DNA of 64,000 nucleotides from Fischerella muscicola PCC 7414 (GCF_000317205.1 NZ_AJLK01000087.1:1-64000); one strand, 5' to 3'; counted from the first letter of the stretch, positions 45,630 through 55,338 are shown. Notes: a model not told the origin generated them from the sequence alone. Translations and numbers: made by a program.

Positions 45630-46172
45630 ATGATCCGACAATCTGCTTTTGGCACTGCTTTAAGTATGCTTGTCCTTGCTGGTGGGTTAACAACCACTTC
45701 ACTAGGTCACACTTCAACAAAAAAATTGCTGGCACGTCAAGCGTTACTGAGTCCATCATCTCAGGTTGCATCTACTGTGACTTTCAAAACCACTGATTTG
45801 GAAAAATCAGTTTTTGATCGAATTAATCGATATCGGATTTCTCTGGGTCTAAAAAAACTAACTCTAAATGCGAATATCTCTAAACAAGCAAGAATTCATA
45901 GTCAAAATATGGCTAGAGGTAAAGTCCCATTTAGCCATCAAGGATTTGAAAAACGAGTGAATGCAATTCCTATTCGCTACACAAGTGCAGCCGAAAATGT
46001 TGCTTACAACCAAGGATATAGCGATCCAGCAGCAGAAGCTGTTAGTGGCTGGATCAAAAGTCCTGACCATTTGATCAACATTAAAGGCAATTATAATCTG
46101 ACTGGAATTGGTGTTGCGACTAATAGTAAAGGTGAAGTCTATTTGACACAAATTTTCATTCGGAATCGATAG
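45630..46172 (+). CDS. Exported CAP (SCP/PR-1) domain protein
   Basis: This 180-residue protein starts with a signal peptide (about 1-26, ALSMLVLAGGLTTTSLG) and has a CAP domain from about residue 55: FDRINRYRISLGLKKL, ARIHSQNMARGKVPFSHQGF, AENVAYNQG, AVSGWIKSPDHLINI and GIGVATNSKGEVYLTQIF. The His and Glu residues of the CAP cleft are present. Bacterial CAP proteins are extracytoplasmic and of varied or unknown role. It stands alone on the plus strand. Confidence 0.88.
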   Translation: MIRQSAFGTALSMLVLAGGLTTTSLGHTSTKKLLARQALLSPSSQVASTVTFKTTDLEKSVFDRINRYRISLGLKKLTLNANISKQARIHSQNMARGKVPFSHQGFEKRVNAIPIRYTSAAENVAYNQGYSDPAAEAVSGWIKSPDHLINIKGNYNLTGIGVATNSKGEVYLTQIFIRNR

Positions 46173-46303
46173 ATGGTTGGTTGTTGATTGTTGATTGTTG
46201 GTTGTTAATTGATTCCTACTAACTACTAACTAACAACTACAATAATGTAGTGTCTAACGGGATTTTTCTCCCACAGACACTGCATTTATGGTTGTAACAA
46301 TTC

Positions 46304-46933
46304 ATGGAATTACAAGATTTTCAAGTTTGCGATCGCGATCTGAGCGATACTACCCTATCCCATTATTTACAAGCTGAGGCGATCGCTGTTGATACAGAAA
46401 CAATGGGATTAATACCGCAGCGCGATCGCTTATGCTTGGTACAACTGTGCAATAGCCAAGGACAAGTTACTGCCCTCCGGATTGCTAAAGGACAAACCAC
46501 AGCCCCTAACCTGAAAAAATTGCTAGAAGCAGCGAATATCGTTAAGGTGTTTCACTTTGCCCGTTTCGATATTGCTACTTTACGTTACAATCTCGGCATT
46601 CACGCCAATCCAGTTTTTTGTACCAAAATAGCTAGTAAATTAGCCCGTACTTACACGCCACGTCATGGGTTGAAAGATGTGGTACTAGAACTAGAACAAG
46701 TAGAATTAGATAAAAGCTCCCAAAGTTCTGATTGGGGAAACCCTACTCAACTTACGGAAGCTCAACTTAGTTATGCTGCTAACGATGTGCGCTACTTACT
46801 CAAAGTTCAGCAGAAATTAATCGTGATGCTGGAACGAGAAGAACGTTTGCAGTTAGCTCAAGAATGCTTTCAATGCTTACCGACTATTGTCTCCCTGGAT
46901 TTGTTGCAATTCAAGGATATATTTGAACATTAA
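46304..46933 (+). CDS. RNase D-like 3'-5' exonuclease
   Basis: This 209-residue protein is a stand-alone DEDDy exonuclease domain: AVDTETMG (Exo I Asp and Glu), HFARFDIATL (Exo II Asp) and YAANDVRYL (Exo III Tyr and Asp). It lacks the HRDC domains of RNase D, giving the short form common in cyanobacteria. It likely trims RNA 3' ends in the cytoplasm. It is flanked by TTGTTGATTG-type and CAATTGTCAATTG-type repeats on either side, so no operon is apparent. Confidence 0.9.
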   Translation: MELQDFQVCDRDLSDTTLSHYLQAEAIAVDTETMGLIPQRDRLCLVQLCNSQGQVTALRIAKGQTTAPNLKKLLEAANIVKVFHFARFDIATLRYNLGIHANPVFCTKIASKLARTYTPRHGLKDVVLELEQVELDKSSQSSDWGNPTQLTEAQLSYAANDVRYLLKVQQKLIVMLEREERLQLAQECFQCLPTIVSLDLLQFKDIFEH

Positions 46934-47005
46934 TCAAATAGTCAATTGTCAATTGTCCATTGTTTACCGACCATTGACGATTGACTATTGACCATTGACT
47001 AATAT

Positions 47006-47461
47006 CTATACTTCTTTTTCTGCTTGTTCAGTGTGTTCTTTCATCCGATCCACAACATTGTATGCACCAGCACTGGGAAGAACTTGTGCTTCTACAACAC
47101 CTTCAGTTGCACCACCAATTGCTTTCCATGCAGGTAAACCGCCTCTAAGTTCAGATACATGTTCAAAGCCAGCGTTTCTCAACAGCTGTGCGGCTTGGGC
47201 TGTTTCTTCATCATTGCTACCGTAAACGTAGATATCACGGCTTTTTGCGATGGTTGCTGTAGCCCGATCTACCAATTCATTTAATGGCATTGGCATTGCG
47301 CCTGTAATGTGCCCTTGGTTGTGAACTTGGCGATCGCGCACATCTAGAATTGTTAAAGCAGGTTCTCCCCACTCTAAACGAGACTTCAATACATGCGCGT
47401 CAGACTGTGATTCAATTGGGGGTTGGGAAGGAATAATATTTTCTACAATTTTGTTATCCAT
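47006..47461 (-). CDS. Rhodanese-like domain protein without catalytic cysteine
   Basis: This 151-residue single-domain protein has the rhodanese features LTILDVRDRQVHNQGHITGAM and LRGGLPAWKAIGG. At the active-site loop, where CxxGxR is expected, the sequence is VYGSNDEET with no Cys. It is therefore probably not a sulfurtransferase and may bind a partner or ligand. No signal peptide is seen. The C-terminus continues about 35 residues beyond the domain and is charged. Confidence 0.85.
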   Translation of the reverse strand: MDNKIVENIIPSQPPIESQSDAHVLKSRLEWGEPALTILDVRDRQVHNQGHITGAMPMPLNELVDRATATIAKSRDIYVYGSNDEETAQAAQLLRNAGFEHVSELRGGLPAWKAIGGATEGVVEAQVLPSAGAYNVVDRMKEHTEQAEKEV

Positions 47462-47896
47462 AATTTTTCCTCGTTCATTAGATTAAGCACTTACCAAAGC
47501 CTGAGAATACCAAGACGTGAATAGACGAGGCATCCTCCGGATTTGAGTCTCCCAGTACTTATGCAGAATTTGATTGACTGACCAAAATGTACCTAAAAAA
47601 CCTACTAAAATTTCTCTTTCTTGGGAATGAAGCTGATAAATTTATGCCTATCTATCTAAAGGTATATTGCTTTTTTTAAAATATCTTCGTACTGATTTGC
47701 ATTAATTTCGTAGTGTTTTTAAACGCAGAGGAACGCGGAATTTGGCTATAGTGATTTCACTATGAATTTATGCAATTTTTTACTGAGTGAGTTTGTAGAT
47801 AAATTTTAATATTTAACCTAGTCTTAATCTTTGGCAACATATAATACATTAACATCTTTTATACTCAAATGCTTTACTAAATAAACTTTTTCATGT
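47462..47896. other. Divergent intergenic region upstream of the TAXI gene
   Basis: These 435 bases separate divergent genes and should carry both promoters. They contain one copy of the TTTTTAAACGCAGAGGAACGC dispersed repeat near 47715. I see no gene or RNA. Confidence 0.45.
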
Positions 47897-49525
47897 ATGG
47901 CAATTTCTAAAAATCCTAATCATTTGGGTTTGATCAGTTTTTTTGAAAAACTTGATCCCCAATCAAAATTAGTATTTCTTAGCCTTGGTTTTGCCAGCGT
48001 TGGTTTGGTCTTATTTATTATCTGGAATATAATTGTCCGCCTCAATGCTCCCCAACTTACTCTAGCTGCGGGAGATCCAGAAGGAGAAAGCTATATTATT
48101 AGCGAAGCTATTCAAAAGGTCGTACAAAAAAACTCTAACATTAACATTAAATTAGTTGCAACAGGCGGTACAACACAAAACTTAGAAATGCTACAGGAAG
48201 GAAAAGCTAATTTAGTAACGGCTCAAGCAGATGTGATTGGGCAAGAAATGGATCTGATTGAAAGCCGTCAATCTCAGTCAGCAACTTCTCAAATTAAATC
48301 TTCTCCACGGGCTGTGGCAGTCTTGTATCAAGATTTGTTTCAATTAGTTGTTAGGGATCCTAATATTAAGAAATTTGAACAACTCCGGGGTAAAACTATT
48401 GCTTTACCTGCTAAAGGTGGACAATATAAATCTTTTTTGAAAATTGCTGAACATTATGGTTTGGTCAAAAAAGATAAACCAGATGTGATTATTTTAGGTT
48501 CACGAAGTAATTATTACGATGATAGGCAAGCAGAAGAAGACTTTAAATCAAAAAGAGCAGATGCACTATTTCGTGTCCGCGCTTTAGGTAATCTTGGTAT
48601 TGCCAAGCTTGTCCAAGATCAAGATGGGCGCTTGCTACCAATTGCCCAAGCACAAGCAATGAAAATCAAGTATCCTGCCTTTGAAAGTGCGAAAATTCCC
48701 CAAGGGGCATACAGAGGTAATCCGCCTATGCCGTTGGCTGAATTAGATACAGTCGCAGTGGATCGGCTATTGGTGGCTAGCGAAAAAATCGACAATAATG
48801 TAATTCGAGAAATTACACGCATTATATTTGAAAATCGTCAAGAAATAGCAGATGCGATCGCTGAAAATCATGTCGAAGTCAAACCTTTAGTTGCTAGCAT
48901 TAGACGTCCCAGAGATAACGACGGTACAGGTATTCCCATTCATTCAGGAGCAATTGCTTTTTATGAAAGAGACAAACCATCTTTTGTCCAGGAATATGCA
49001 GATTTTTTAGCCTTGATTTTAACAATTTTTCTCTTAGTAGTTTCTTGGTTAAGACAACTGAAATTATGGGTGGAACATAGTAAAAAAGATAAAGCTGATG
49101 ATTATATTAATACGGCAATCAAACTGATGGATAAAGGCATAGGTAAGCTGGAAGATAGACAAAAACAACTTGATAATACTTTTAAAAATGCTGCCCAAGC
49201 TTTAATTGCTGAAAGAATTTCCCAAGAATCATTTCGTACTTTTAATGAAGCTTATAAAACTACTAGAGAAGCAATAGAAAGAGAAAAAGAAATCTCCTAT
49301 CAAGAAATTGAGCAAAAACAAAGAGAAATTTCTGCTGAGTATATTAAAGCAGTTGTGGCATTATTACAAGATAAAACAATCAGCAAAGATTTACTGCAAA
49401 AAGAATTAGACCAAATTCTCGAACAAGTAGCCAGTGACTTAATCGCTGAAAATATTTCTCAAGAATCCTATCGAACTTTTGTGGAAGCGTATAAAACCAC
49501 AAGAGATGTGATTGAGCGAAAATAA
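47897..49525 (+). CDS. TAXI-family solute-binding protein with C-terminal coiled coils
   Basis: This 542-residue protein has an N-terminal membrane anchor (about 25-47), a TAXI-type periplasmic binding domain (about 52-340, LTLAAGDPEGESYII, ATGGTTQNLEML, LRGKTIALPAKGG), a second membrane helix (about 366-385), and a cytoplasmic coiled-coil tail. The tail contains two copies of one motif, ISQESFRTFNEAYKTTREAIE and ISQESYRTFVEAYKTTRDVIE. TAXI proteins normally serve TRAP transporters, but no TRAP permease gene is nearby. The shape suggests a transmembrane sensor or scaffold. Confidence 0.82.
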   Translation: MAISKNPNHLGLISFFEKLDPQSKLVFLSLGFASVGLVLFIIWNIIVRLNAPQLTLAAGDPEGESYIISEAIQKVVQKNSNINIKLVATGGTTQNLEMLQEGKANLVTAQADVIGQEMDLIESRQSQSATSQIKSSPRAVAVLYQDLFQLVVRDPNIKKFEQLRGKTIALPAKGGQYKSFLKIAEHYGLVKKDKPDVIILGSRSNYYDDRQAEEDFKSKRADALFRVRALGNLGIAKLVQDQDGRLLPIAQAQAMKIKYPAFESAKIPQGAYRGNPPMPLAELDTVAVDRLLVASEKIDNNVIREITRIIFENRQEIADAIAENHVEVKPLVASIRRPRDNDGTGIPIHSGAIAFYERDKPSFVQEYADFLALILTIFLLVVSWLRQLKLWVEHSKKDKADDYINTAIKLMDKGIGKLEDRQKQLDNTFKNAAQALIAERISQESFRTFNEAYKTTREAIEREKEISYQEIEQKQREISAEYIKAVVALLQDKTISKDLLQKELDQILEQVASDLIAENISQESYRTFVEAYKTTRDVIERK

Positions 49526-49836
49526 AAAGACTTTGCGAACCTGTACTTTGAAAAATGCTACAGCCTGATGTAAAGGTGTAGTTAATGTTTGCGATCGCTA
49601 CTCTTCAAACAGAGTTAATGTTACAGTTTCTCTTGGCAACCTGAGAGAATACCAGGGAACACACGGAATGTATTAAGGCGATCCTGTTGCTGAGGTACGG
49701 GCAGAACGAGAAAAACAAATTGATAGAGTCATAAGAGGGGAAGCATGAAGATAGTGCCAGACTCAAATTTAGTCATAAAAAATAAAAAAGGTGGCTTTTC
49801 AACCACCTTAACCAAAAAAATTCAATTCAAAAAATC
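49526..49836. other. Intergenic region with a small gene remnant and a terminator
   Basis: A short frame at 49677-49748 (DPVAEVRAEREKQIDRVIRGEA then stop) lacks any start because an in-frame stop precedes it, so it looks like the 3' end of a lost small gene. The other part holds a HIP1 site and the hairpin at 49788-49809. No intact gene is seen. Confidence 0.45.
49788..49809 (-). terminator. Intrinsic terminator
   Basis: AAGGTGG (49788-49794) pairs with CCACCTT (49803-49809) across an 8-nt loop. On the minus strand it is followed by TTTTTTATTTTTTA, a good U-tract. It lies 27 bases past the stop of the minus-strand hypothetical gene at 49837-50349. The A/T-rich flanks on both sides would also allow it to act in the other direction. 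Confidence 0.8.
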
Positions 49837-50349
49837 TTAAGCCAACACAAAATCAACATCATTCGTTCCACCAGTTTCTGACTGACCAGAACGCAATTGT
49901 TGACCATTCACTTCTACAGCAAAAGGTGTGCTATCTAAATTGAGATTGTAGTCAGTTTTCTGATTAGTATACCCAACACTGGCGATCATCTTCCGACCTT
50001 GATCAGTGTAGAGAAAAGCCAACATTTGATTTTTTTGCTGTTTATTGTCGTATGCCCAAATGACCATATATTGATTACCTTGATAATCAAATATCTTGGG
50101 TGGACGATTGGGGATATAACGTCCTGGTTCACCAAAACTTTTATCTAGAAAATCTTGCACAGAGTTAGTTTCTACAGTTGCATAAGCAACTTCTTGGGGA
50201 GATGTAGTAACAGCGTCACCCTGACTTTCATCAACAACTTCTTCCTTACCACGGTTGCGAAAATAATCTACTGCGGCTTTAGTTCCAATAGCACCAATAG
50301 CGGCAATTCCAGTACCGATGAGTATGTTACGAAGTTTGTTATTATTCAT
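49837..50349 (-). CDS. Conserved cyanobacterial hypothetical membrane-anchored protein
   Basis: This 170-residue protein has a short N-terminal hydrophobic segment (ILIGTGIAAIGAIGTKAAV) and a globular remainder with DFLDKSFGEPGRYIPNRPPKIFDYQGNQYMVIWAYDNKQQKNQMLAF. I do not recognise a named family. The single N-terminal helix suggests a membrane-anchored or exported domain. It ends at a well-formed terminator and has no close neighbour on its strand, so it is likely monocistronic. Confidence 0.75.
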   Translation of the reverse strand: MNNNKLRNILIGTGIAAIGAIGTKAAVDYFRNRGKEEVVDESQGDAVTTSPQEVAYATVETNSVQDFLDKSFGEPGRYIPNRPPKIFDYQGNQYMVIWAYDNKQQKNQMLAFLYTDQGRKMIASVGYTNQKTDYNLNLDSTPFAVEVNGQQLRSGQSETGGTNDVDFVLA

Positions 50350-50384
50350 CGTTGATTGTGATTGCTAAAAACATCACAGTTAAT

Positions 50385-50510
50385 AGTCAATTGTCAATGG
50401 TCAATTGTCAATGGTCATTGGTTTGGTTATTGGTTGGTTGTTAGTAGTTAGTAGTTGTTCACTACTCCCCACACTCCCCACACTCCCCATCACCCCATCT
50501 CCCCACCTCT
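50385..50510. repeat. Short tandem repeat cluster between the hypothetical gene and pdxA
   Basis: The region is made of TCAATTGTCAATGG units, then TGGTTGGTTGTTAG and AGTAGTTAG words, then CACTCCCCACACTCCCC and CACCCCATCTCCCC. The last part runs into the 3' end of pdxA. Such arrays are frequent at gene ends throughout this window. Confidence 0.7.
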
Positions 50511-51593
50511 TCTTTGCACTCTCACCCTCGCCAGTTCGCCTGCTAACTTAATTGCTGCTTTCATACTGGTTGCATCGGCAATTCCCTGACCAGCAATATT
50601 AAATGCTGTACCGTGATCTGGGGAGGTACGAATAAAAGGTAGACCTATAGATGTATTGACGGCGCGGTCAAATGCCATTAATTTGACCGGAATTAAACCT
50701 TGATCATGGTACAGTGCCAGGTAAGCTTCTGCGGCTTTGGTTGAATCAACGCCACTGTACCAGGCTTTACCTGGATCAACCCACATGGTGTCGGGTGGAA
50801 TTGGGCCATCTAGATGCCATTGCGGACGTTTTTGACGTTCTTGCTCTAACCAAGGAATAATAGTATTTTGTTCTTCACGCCCGAGTTGTCCCTGTTCACC
50901 GCTGTGGGGATTCAAACCTGCGATCGCAATTTTGCCACTATCAAGACCAAAGTCTTTCTCTAAACACTCCACCAGCAAATCAAGTTTTTTTGTCAGTAAT
51001 TCTGGTGTCAATACTTCTGGTACTTGACATAAAGGTATATGTGTAGTGACAAGTAAACATCGTAGCGTCCAATCAGTGTGGGGTGATCGCGCTACAAACA
51101 ACATGCCATATCTGTCTGTACCTGATTTTTCAGCTAGGAGTTCTGTTTGCCCTGGATAATCGTATCCTGCTGCTTTCCAAGCTGATTTGGCAATCGGGGC
51201 AGTAACTATCGCATCAAATTCACCTTTTTGAGTGTAGGCGATCGCACGTTCCAAATAGGCAAAACTGGCTGCACCACTAGCCGCATTACCTATCCCAATC
51301 AAAATTTCGCTTTTAATTTGTTCCTCTAACGCTACATCTAGAATTGACAAGTTTTCTGGATTAGCTAAAGGTACTAAATTCCCACTAACGAGAACTTTGG
51401 TGTAATTTTCCAAAAGTAAATCTTGGCTACCTACAACCGTCACATCAAAATTCTTACTTATTTCTGGGTCTGCCAAAGCTTTTAAAATTACTTCTGGTCC
51501 AATTCCGGCTGGATCTCCTAAAGTAAGCGCTAGGCGTGGACGATCCTGCGGTAGTGATATGAGGTTGTTTTGATGGGATTGAGACTGAGACAT
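50490..51593 (-). CDS. pdxA: 4-hydroxythreonine-4-phosphate dehydrogenase
   Basis: This 367-residue protein is PdxA of the DXP-dependent vitamin B6 pathway. It oxidises 4-phosphohydroxy-L-threonine with NAD in the cytoplasm. Seen: [43 protein letters not shown] (metal His), [13 protein letters not shown] and [11 protein letters not shown]. The final C-terminal residues ([11 protein letters not shown]) are encoded by the edge of a CCCCATC-type repeat array, so the natural end may have been altered. Stands alone. Confidence 0.95.
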   Translation of the reverse strand: MSQSQSHQNNLISLPQDRPRLALTLGDPAGIGPEVILKALADPEISKNFDVTVVGSQDLLLENYTKVLVSGNLVPLANPENLSILDVALEEQIKSEILIGIGNAASGAASFAYLERAIAYTQKGEFDAIVTAPIAKSAWKAAGYDYPGQTELLAEKSGTDRYGMLFVARSPHTDWTLRCLLVTTHIPLCQVPEVLTPELLTKKLDLLVECLEKDFGLDSGKIAIAGLNPHSGEQGQLGREEQNTIIPWLEQERQKRPQWHLDGPIPPDTMWVDPGKAWYSGVDSTKAAEAYLALYHDQGLIPVKLMAFDRAVNTSIGLPFIRTSPDHGTAFNIAGQGIADATSMKAAIKLAGELARVRVQRRGGEMG

Positions 51594-51965
51594 ATGAGCG
51601 ATTTTCTCAACACAGCTTGTAACTTTCCTTAATTAAAAGTGCCTGGATGCGATAATCTTAAGTGTCCACTACTGTTGCGGGAAAGGGGATCAGGGATAGG
51701 GGATCGGGAAAAGAATAAATTCAAACCTTACAATCAATTACTCTGCTTAATCTTTAATAGGTTAATCTGAAACCGATTTTAAAGAAGAATCTGACAGATG
51801 GATTGACCAAACTCAGACGCACCAAACCCATTTCCAATCCAAAATCTAAAATGATGTGAGAATCTGTGTCACAATACTTCATATTAGTTTAATCCTAACA
51901 GCAGTTCTAAAAGGCTCTGGTAGACTTAACTTAATTCAACAATTCGTAAAGGAGAACTACAACAA
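51594..51965. other. Divergent intergenic region upstream of petM
   Basis: These 372 bases separate pdxA (minus) and petM (plus), so they should carry both promoters. A GGGGATCAGGGATAGGGGATCGGG repeat-type word lies at 51685-51708. A good Shine-Dalgarno for petM (AAAGGAG) is at 51948-51954. No other gene is seen. Confidence 0.5.
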
Positions 51966-52073
51966 ATGGGCGGCGAAATGTTTAATGCAGCTCTACTATC
52001 CTTTGGCTTAATTTTTGTAGGTTGGGCTTTAGGTACTTTGTTACTAAAAGTTCAGGGCGCAGAAGAAGAGTAA
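51966..52073 (+). CDS. petM: Cytochrome b6f complex subunit VII
   Basis: This 35-residue frame reads [15 protein letters not shown], then [13 protein letters not shown] and VQGAEEE. It is the characteristic single-helix PetM subunit of the thylakoid cytochrome b6f complex, present only in oxygenic phototrophs. The membrane helix spans about residues 8-27 and the acidic tail is typical. The AAAGGAG at 51948-51954 is placed 11 bases before the ATG. The gene is too short for ordinary ORF filters but the match is strong. Confidence 0.95.
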   Translation: MGGEMFNAALLSFGLIFVGWALGTLLLKVQGAEEE

Positions 52074-52221
52074 TTTTTGCTCTGAAAAGCTTTGAGACCG
52101 AGAGGCTTTGCTGTAGTCTCTCGCTCGTGTCACCATGTTAAAAAGAATGTAAACTTTTGTTTGTTAGTGCGATTCTGTTAAGATTTTATTCATAAAAGTT
52201 TAAGTTTCGCAAATAACCCTC

Positions 52222-53274
52222 ATGACGTTATTAATAGTCGGTGCCACTGGCACCTTGGGAAGACAAGTGGCCCGTCGTGCCATTGATGAGGGGTATAAAG
52301 TACGTTGTCTTGTCCGGAGTGCTAAGAAAGCCGCATTTCTCAAAGAATGGGGTGCGGAACTTGTACCGGGAGACCTGTGCTACCCCCAGACATTAACAAC
52401 TGCATTAGAAGGTGTTACCGCAGTCATAGATGCGGCTACATCTCGTCCTACCGATTCCTTAAGTATTAAACAAGTGGACTGGGAGGGCAAGGTATCCTTA
52501 ATTCAAGCGTGTTTAGCAGCAGGTATAGAGCGTTTTATATTCTTTTCCATACTGGATGCCGATAAATACCCAGAAGTACCACTGATGGAAATTAAGCGGT
52601 GTACAGAAATTTATTTGGCAGAATCGGGCTTAAACTACACCATCTTGCAACTAGCTGGTTTCATGCAAGGCTTGATTGGTCAATATGGCATCCCTATTTT
52701 AGAAAATCAGCCAGTTTGGGTAACGGGTGAATCTTCGCCCATTGCCTACATGGATACTCAAGACATAGCTAAATTTGCAATTCGGGCATTGAGTGTACCA
52801 GAAACCGAAAAGCGGACTTTCCCGGTTGTAGGTACTCGTGCTTGGAGTGCAGAAGAAATAATTAGCTTATGCGAACGCCTATCAGGCAGAGAAGCTAGAG
52901 TAACACGGATGCCAATTAATTTACTACGTACAGTCCGCAAAATGCTGCGGTTCTTCCAGTGGGGATGGAATGTAGCAGATAGGCTGGCATTTACAGAAGT
53001 ACTGGCGAGTGGCAAACCTCTCAATGCTCCGATGGAGGAAGTATACCAAGTCTTTGACTTTGATGCCAAAGACACCACAACCCTCGAAAGCTACTTGCAA
53101 GAGTACTTCAATCGCATTCTCAAGAAGCTGAAAGAGCTAGACTACGAAAAAAATAAAAGAAAAAAGAGAAAAAGACTCCTTTTAAAAAAGTTAATAGTTA
53201 GTGGTTGGTGGTTGGTGGTTAGTGGTTGGTTGCAACAAACCACAAACAACAAACAACTAATGACTAATGACTAA
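52222..53274 (+). CDS. ycf39: Ycf39-type NAD(P)-binding atypical SDR
   Basis: This 350-residue NmrA-like protein has LLIVGATGTLGRQVARRA as cofactor site, VRCLVRSAKKAAFLKEWGAELVPGDL and the family-specific middle and C-terminal parts of Ycf39. In cyanobacteria Ycf39 with Hlip proteins helps photosystem II assembly and chlorophyll delivery. After about residue 314 the sequence becomes Lys/Arg-rich and then VSGWWLVVSGW, encoded by a TTAGTGGTTGG heptamer repeat, so the last 20-30 residues are probably an acquired extension. Confidence 0.88.
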   Translation: MTLLIVGATGTLGRQVARRAIDEGYKVRCLVRSAKKAAFLKEWGAELVPGDLCYPQTLTTALEGVTAVIDAATSRPTDSLSIKQVDWEGKVSLIQACLAAGIERFIFFSILDADKYPEVPLMEIKRCTEIYLAESGLNYTILQLAGFMQGLIGQYGIPILENQPVWVTGESSPIAYMDTQDIAKFAIRALSVPETEKRTFPVVGTRAWSAEEIISLCERLSGREARVTRMPINLLRTVRKMLRFFQWGWNVADRLAFTEVLASGKPLNAPMEEVYQVFDFDAKDTTTLESYLQEYFNRILKKLKELDYEKNKRKKRKRLLLKKLIVSGWWLVVSGWLQQTTNNKQLMTND

Positions 53275-53338
53275 ATTGACTAAAATGTGTCACGATTAAC
53301 ATAATAAAGAGCAGCGCCTAAAGATTGGATATTTGAGT

Positions 53339-54256
53339 GTGCCGAAAGTAGGCATTATCTACAACGACGTTAAACCGATAGCAGGTCGCGTTGCTATCGA
53401 ACTTAAAGAAAAGTTCACCGCCCACGGTTGGGATGTCTGCATCACAACTGGTATCGGTGGTATGTTGGGTTACTCTACCCCTGAGAGTCCTATATGCCAC
53501 ACACCTATTGAGGGTTTAACACCTCCTGGTTTTGACTCGGAAACAAAATTTGCGATCGTGCTAGGGGGAGATGGCACAGTTTTGGCAGCATCTCGTTTAG
53601 TTGCTCATTGTGGTATCCCCATGCTGACTGTAAATACAGGTCACATGGGATTTTTGACCGAAACTTACCTCAATCAACTGCCCCAAGCAGTAGAGCAACT
53701 AATGGCGGATAAGTACGAAGTTGAAGAGCGAGCAATGCTCACTGTTAAAGTGTTTCGGGGAGACTCAATACAGTGGGAAGCCCTCTGCTTGAATGAAATG
53801 GTGCTACATCGAGAACCACTAACCTCGATGTGCCATTTTGAAATTGCAGTGGGTCGTCACGCGCCAGTTGATATTGCCGCTGATGGTGTAATTATTTCTA
53901 CACCGACAGGTTCTACTGCTTATTCGTTGAGCGCGGGTGGCCCGGTTGTAACTCCAGGTGTGCCAGCATTACAGTTAGTGCCTATTTGTCCCCATTCCTT
54001 GGCATCAAGAGCATTGGTGTTTCCCGATACAGAACCAGTCAATATTTACCCAGTCAATACTCCTCGATTGGTGATGGTAGTTGATGGCAATGGCGGGTGT
54101 TATGTTTTGCCGGACGATCGCGTCAATGTAGAGCGATCGCAATATTGTGCTAAATTTATTCGCCTGCAACCGCCAGAATTCTTCCGGGTTTTAAGAGAAA
54201 AACTCGGTTGGGGTTTGCCACATATTGCTAAACCTACATCAGTGGAGTTGCCATAA
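53339..54256 (+). CDS. nadK: NAD kinase
   Basis: Starting at the GTG at 53339 ([17 protein letters not shown]) the protein has about 305 residues. It shows ATP-NAD kinase motifs [12 protein letters not shown] (GGDG), [21 protein letters not shown] and [15 protein letters not shown]. It makes NADP from NAD in the cytoplasm. This form with the early [18 protein letters not shown] segment is one of the two NAD kinases usual in cyanobacteria. A TTG six bases upstream is an alternative start. A GTGATGGG repeat array begins 28 bases after its stop. Confidence 0.93.
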   Translation: MPKVGIIYNDVKPIAGRVAIELKEKFTAHGWDVCITTGIGGMLGYSTPESPICHTPIEGLTPPGFDSETKFAIVLGGDGTVLAASRLVAHCGIPMLTVNTGHMGFLTETYLNQLPQAVEQLMADKYEVEERAMLTVKVFRGDSIQWEALCLNEMVLHREPLTSMCHFEIAVGRHAPVDIAADGVIISTPTGSTAYSLSAGGPVVTPGVPALQLVPICPHSLASRALVFPDTEPVNIYPVNTPRLVMVVDGNGGCYVLPDDRVNVERSQYCAKFIRLQPPEFFRVLREKLGWGLPHIAKPTSVELP

Positions 54257-54651
54257 TTAGGGGATCGGGGACAAGGGAGATGAGGTGATGGGGTGATGGG
54301 GTGATGGGGTGATGGGGTGATGGGGAGTATGGGAATAACAACCAACAACCAACAACCAACAACCAACAACCAACCACCAACCACTAACTACTAACTACTA
54401 ACCATTGACCCTTGACCAACAACCAATTACCCATCACCCAAATCTTAAATAAGAGATTAAATTTTCTGCATGTAGAGTATTTTATTGCTAAACCTATAGT
54501 TTGACGTGCTAAAACATTTGAGATAGCGTGTCAACTTTAGGATATTATTTATCACTAAAAAATTGTAAATTACGCTTATATCTGAATGTACAAGCGTTCG
54601 TTAGAACATTTGTACAAATCTAAAGTCTAAAATCTAAAGTCTAAAATTCAT
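54257..54651. repeat. Octamer and heptamer tandem repeat region
   Basis: A GGTGATGG octamer occurs five times in tandem at 54284-54323. It is followed at 54338-54425 by ACCAACA heptamers, ACTAACT words and variants. The remainder to 54651 is AT-rich and includes two AAAGTCTAAAATC words just before the next gene, a likely promoter/leader zone. No gene is seen. Confidence 0.8.
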
Positions 54652-55338
54652 ATGACGCTTGCTCACAACCCCTGTGTTTTGGTGATTGAAAGCGATGAGA
54701 GTCTGGCTAATCAGATCGCTTTTGATTTAAAAGAATCTGGTTATGATTCTGTTGTGGCTCATGATGGGGTAAACGGTTTGCAACAAAGCCGCGATCGCCA
54801 ACCAGCTTTGGTTGTGATCGACCGGATGCTAGCAGGAGAATCTGGACTCTCTTTGTGTAAAAATCTGAGAACTACCGGAGTGCGATCGCCTGTGTTGGTC
54901 TTAATGGCACGAGATACAGTCGATGATCGCGTAGCTTGCTTAGAAGCAGGAGCAGATGATTACTTTCTTAAACCCTACCGTTCCGAGGATTTTTTAAATT
55001 TAATCCGCCTCTACTTAAAACCTGATGTAGACACCACAGAACAATTACGTTTTGCCGATTTAGTTTTAGACATCGCCACCCGCCGCGCTATCTATAATGG
55101 ACGGGCGATCGACCTAACGATGAAAGAATTTGAATTACTTAAATATCTCATGGAACATCCCCGCGAAGTACTAACTCGTGAACAGATTTTGGAAAATGTT
55201 TGGGGTTACGACTTCATGGGTGAATCAAATGTGATAGAAGTATATATTCGTTACCTACGCTTGAAAATAGAAGACGAAGGACAAAAGCGCCTGATTCAAA
55301 CAGTGCGTGGTGTTGGTTATGTGTTGAGAGAATCTTAG
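54652..55338 (+). CDS. nblR: OmpR/PhoB-type response regulator, NblR-like
   Basis: This 228-residue protein has a receiver (1-120; ESDES acidic pair, phospho-acceptor Asp57 in VVIDRML, YFLKPY Lys) and a winged-helix DNA-binding domain (about 135-228; LTMKEFELLKYLMEHP, TVRGVGYVLR). It resembles NblR, the regulator of phycobilisome degradation and survival under nutrient and high-light stress, which in several cyanobacteria lies by nadK as here. Other OmpR regulators remain possible. Confidence 0.7.
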   Translation: MTLAHNPCVLVIESDESLANQIAFDLKESGYDSVVAHDGVNGLQQSRDRQPALVVIDRMLAGESGLSLCKNLRTTGVRSPVLVLMARDTVDDRVACLEAGADDYFLKPYRSEDFLNLIRLYLKPDVDTTEQLRFADLVLDIATRRAIYNGRAIDLTMKEFELLKYLMEHPREVLTREQILENVWGYDFMGESNVIEVYIRYLRLKIEDEGQKRLIQTVRGVGYVLRES

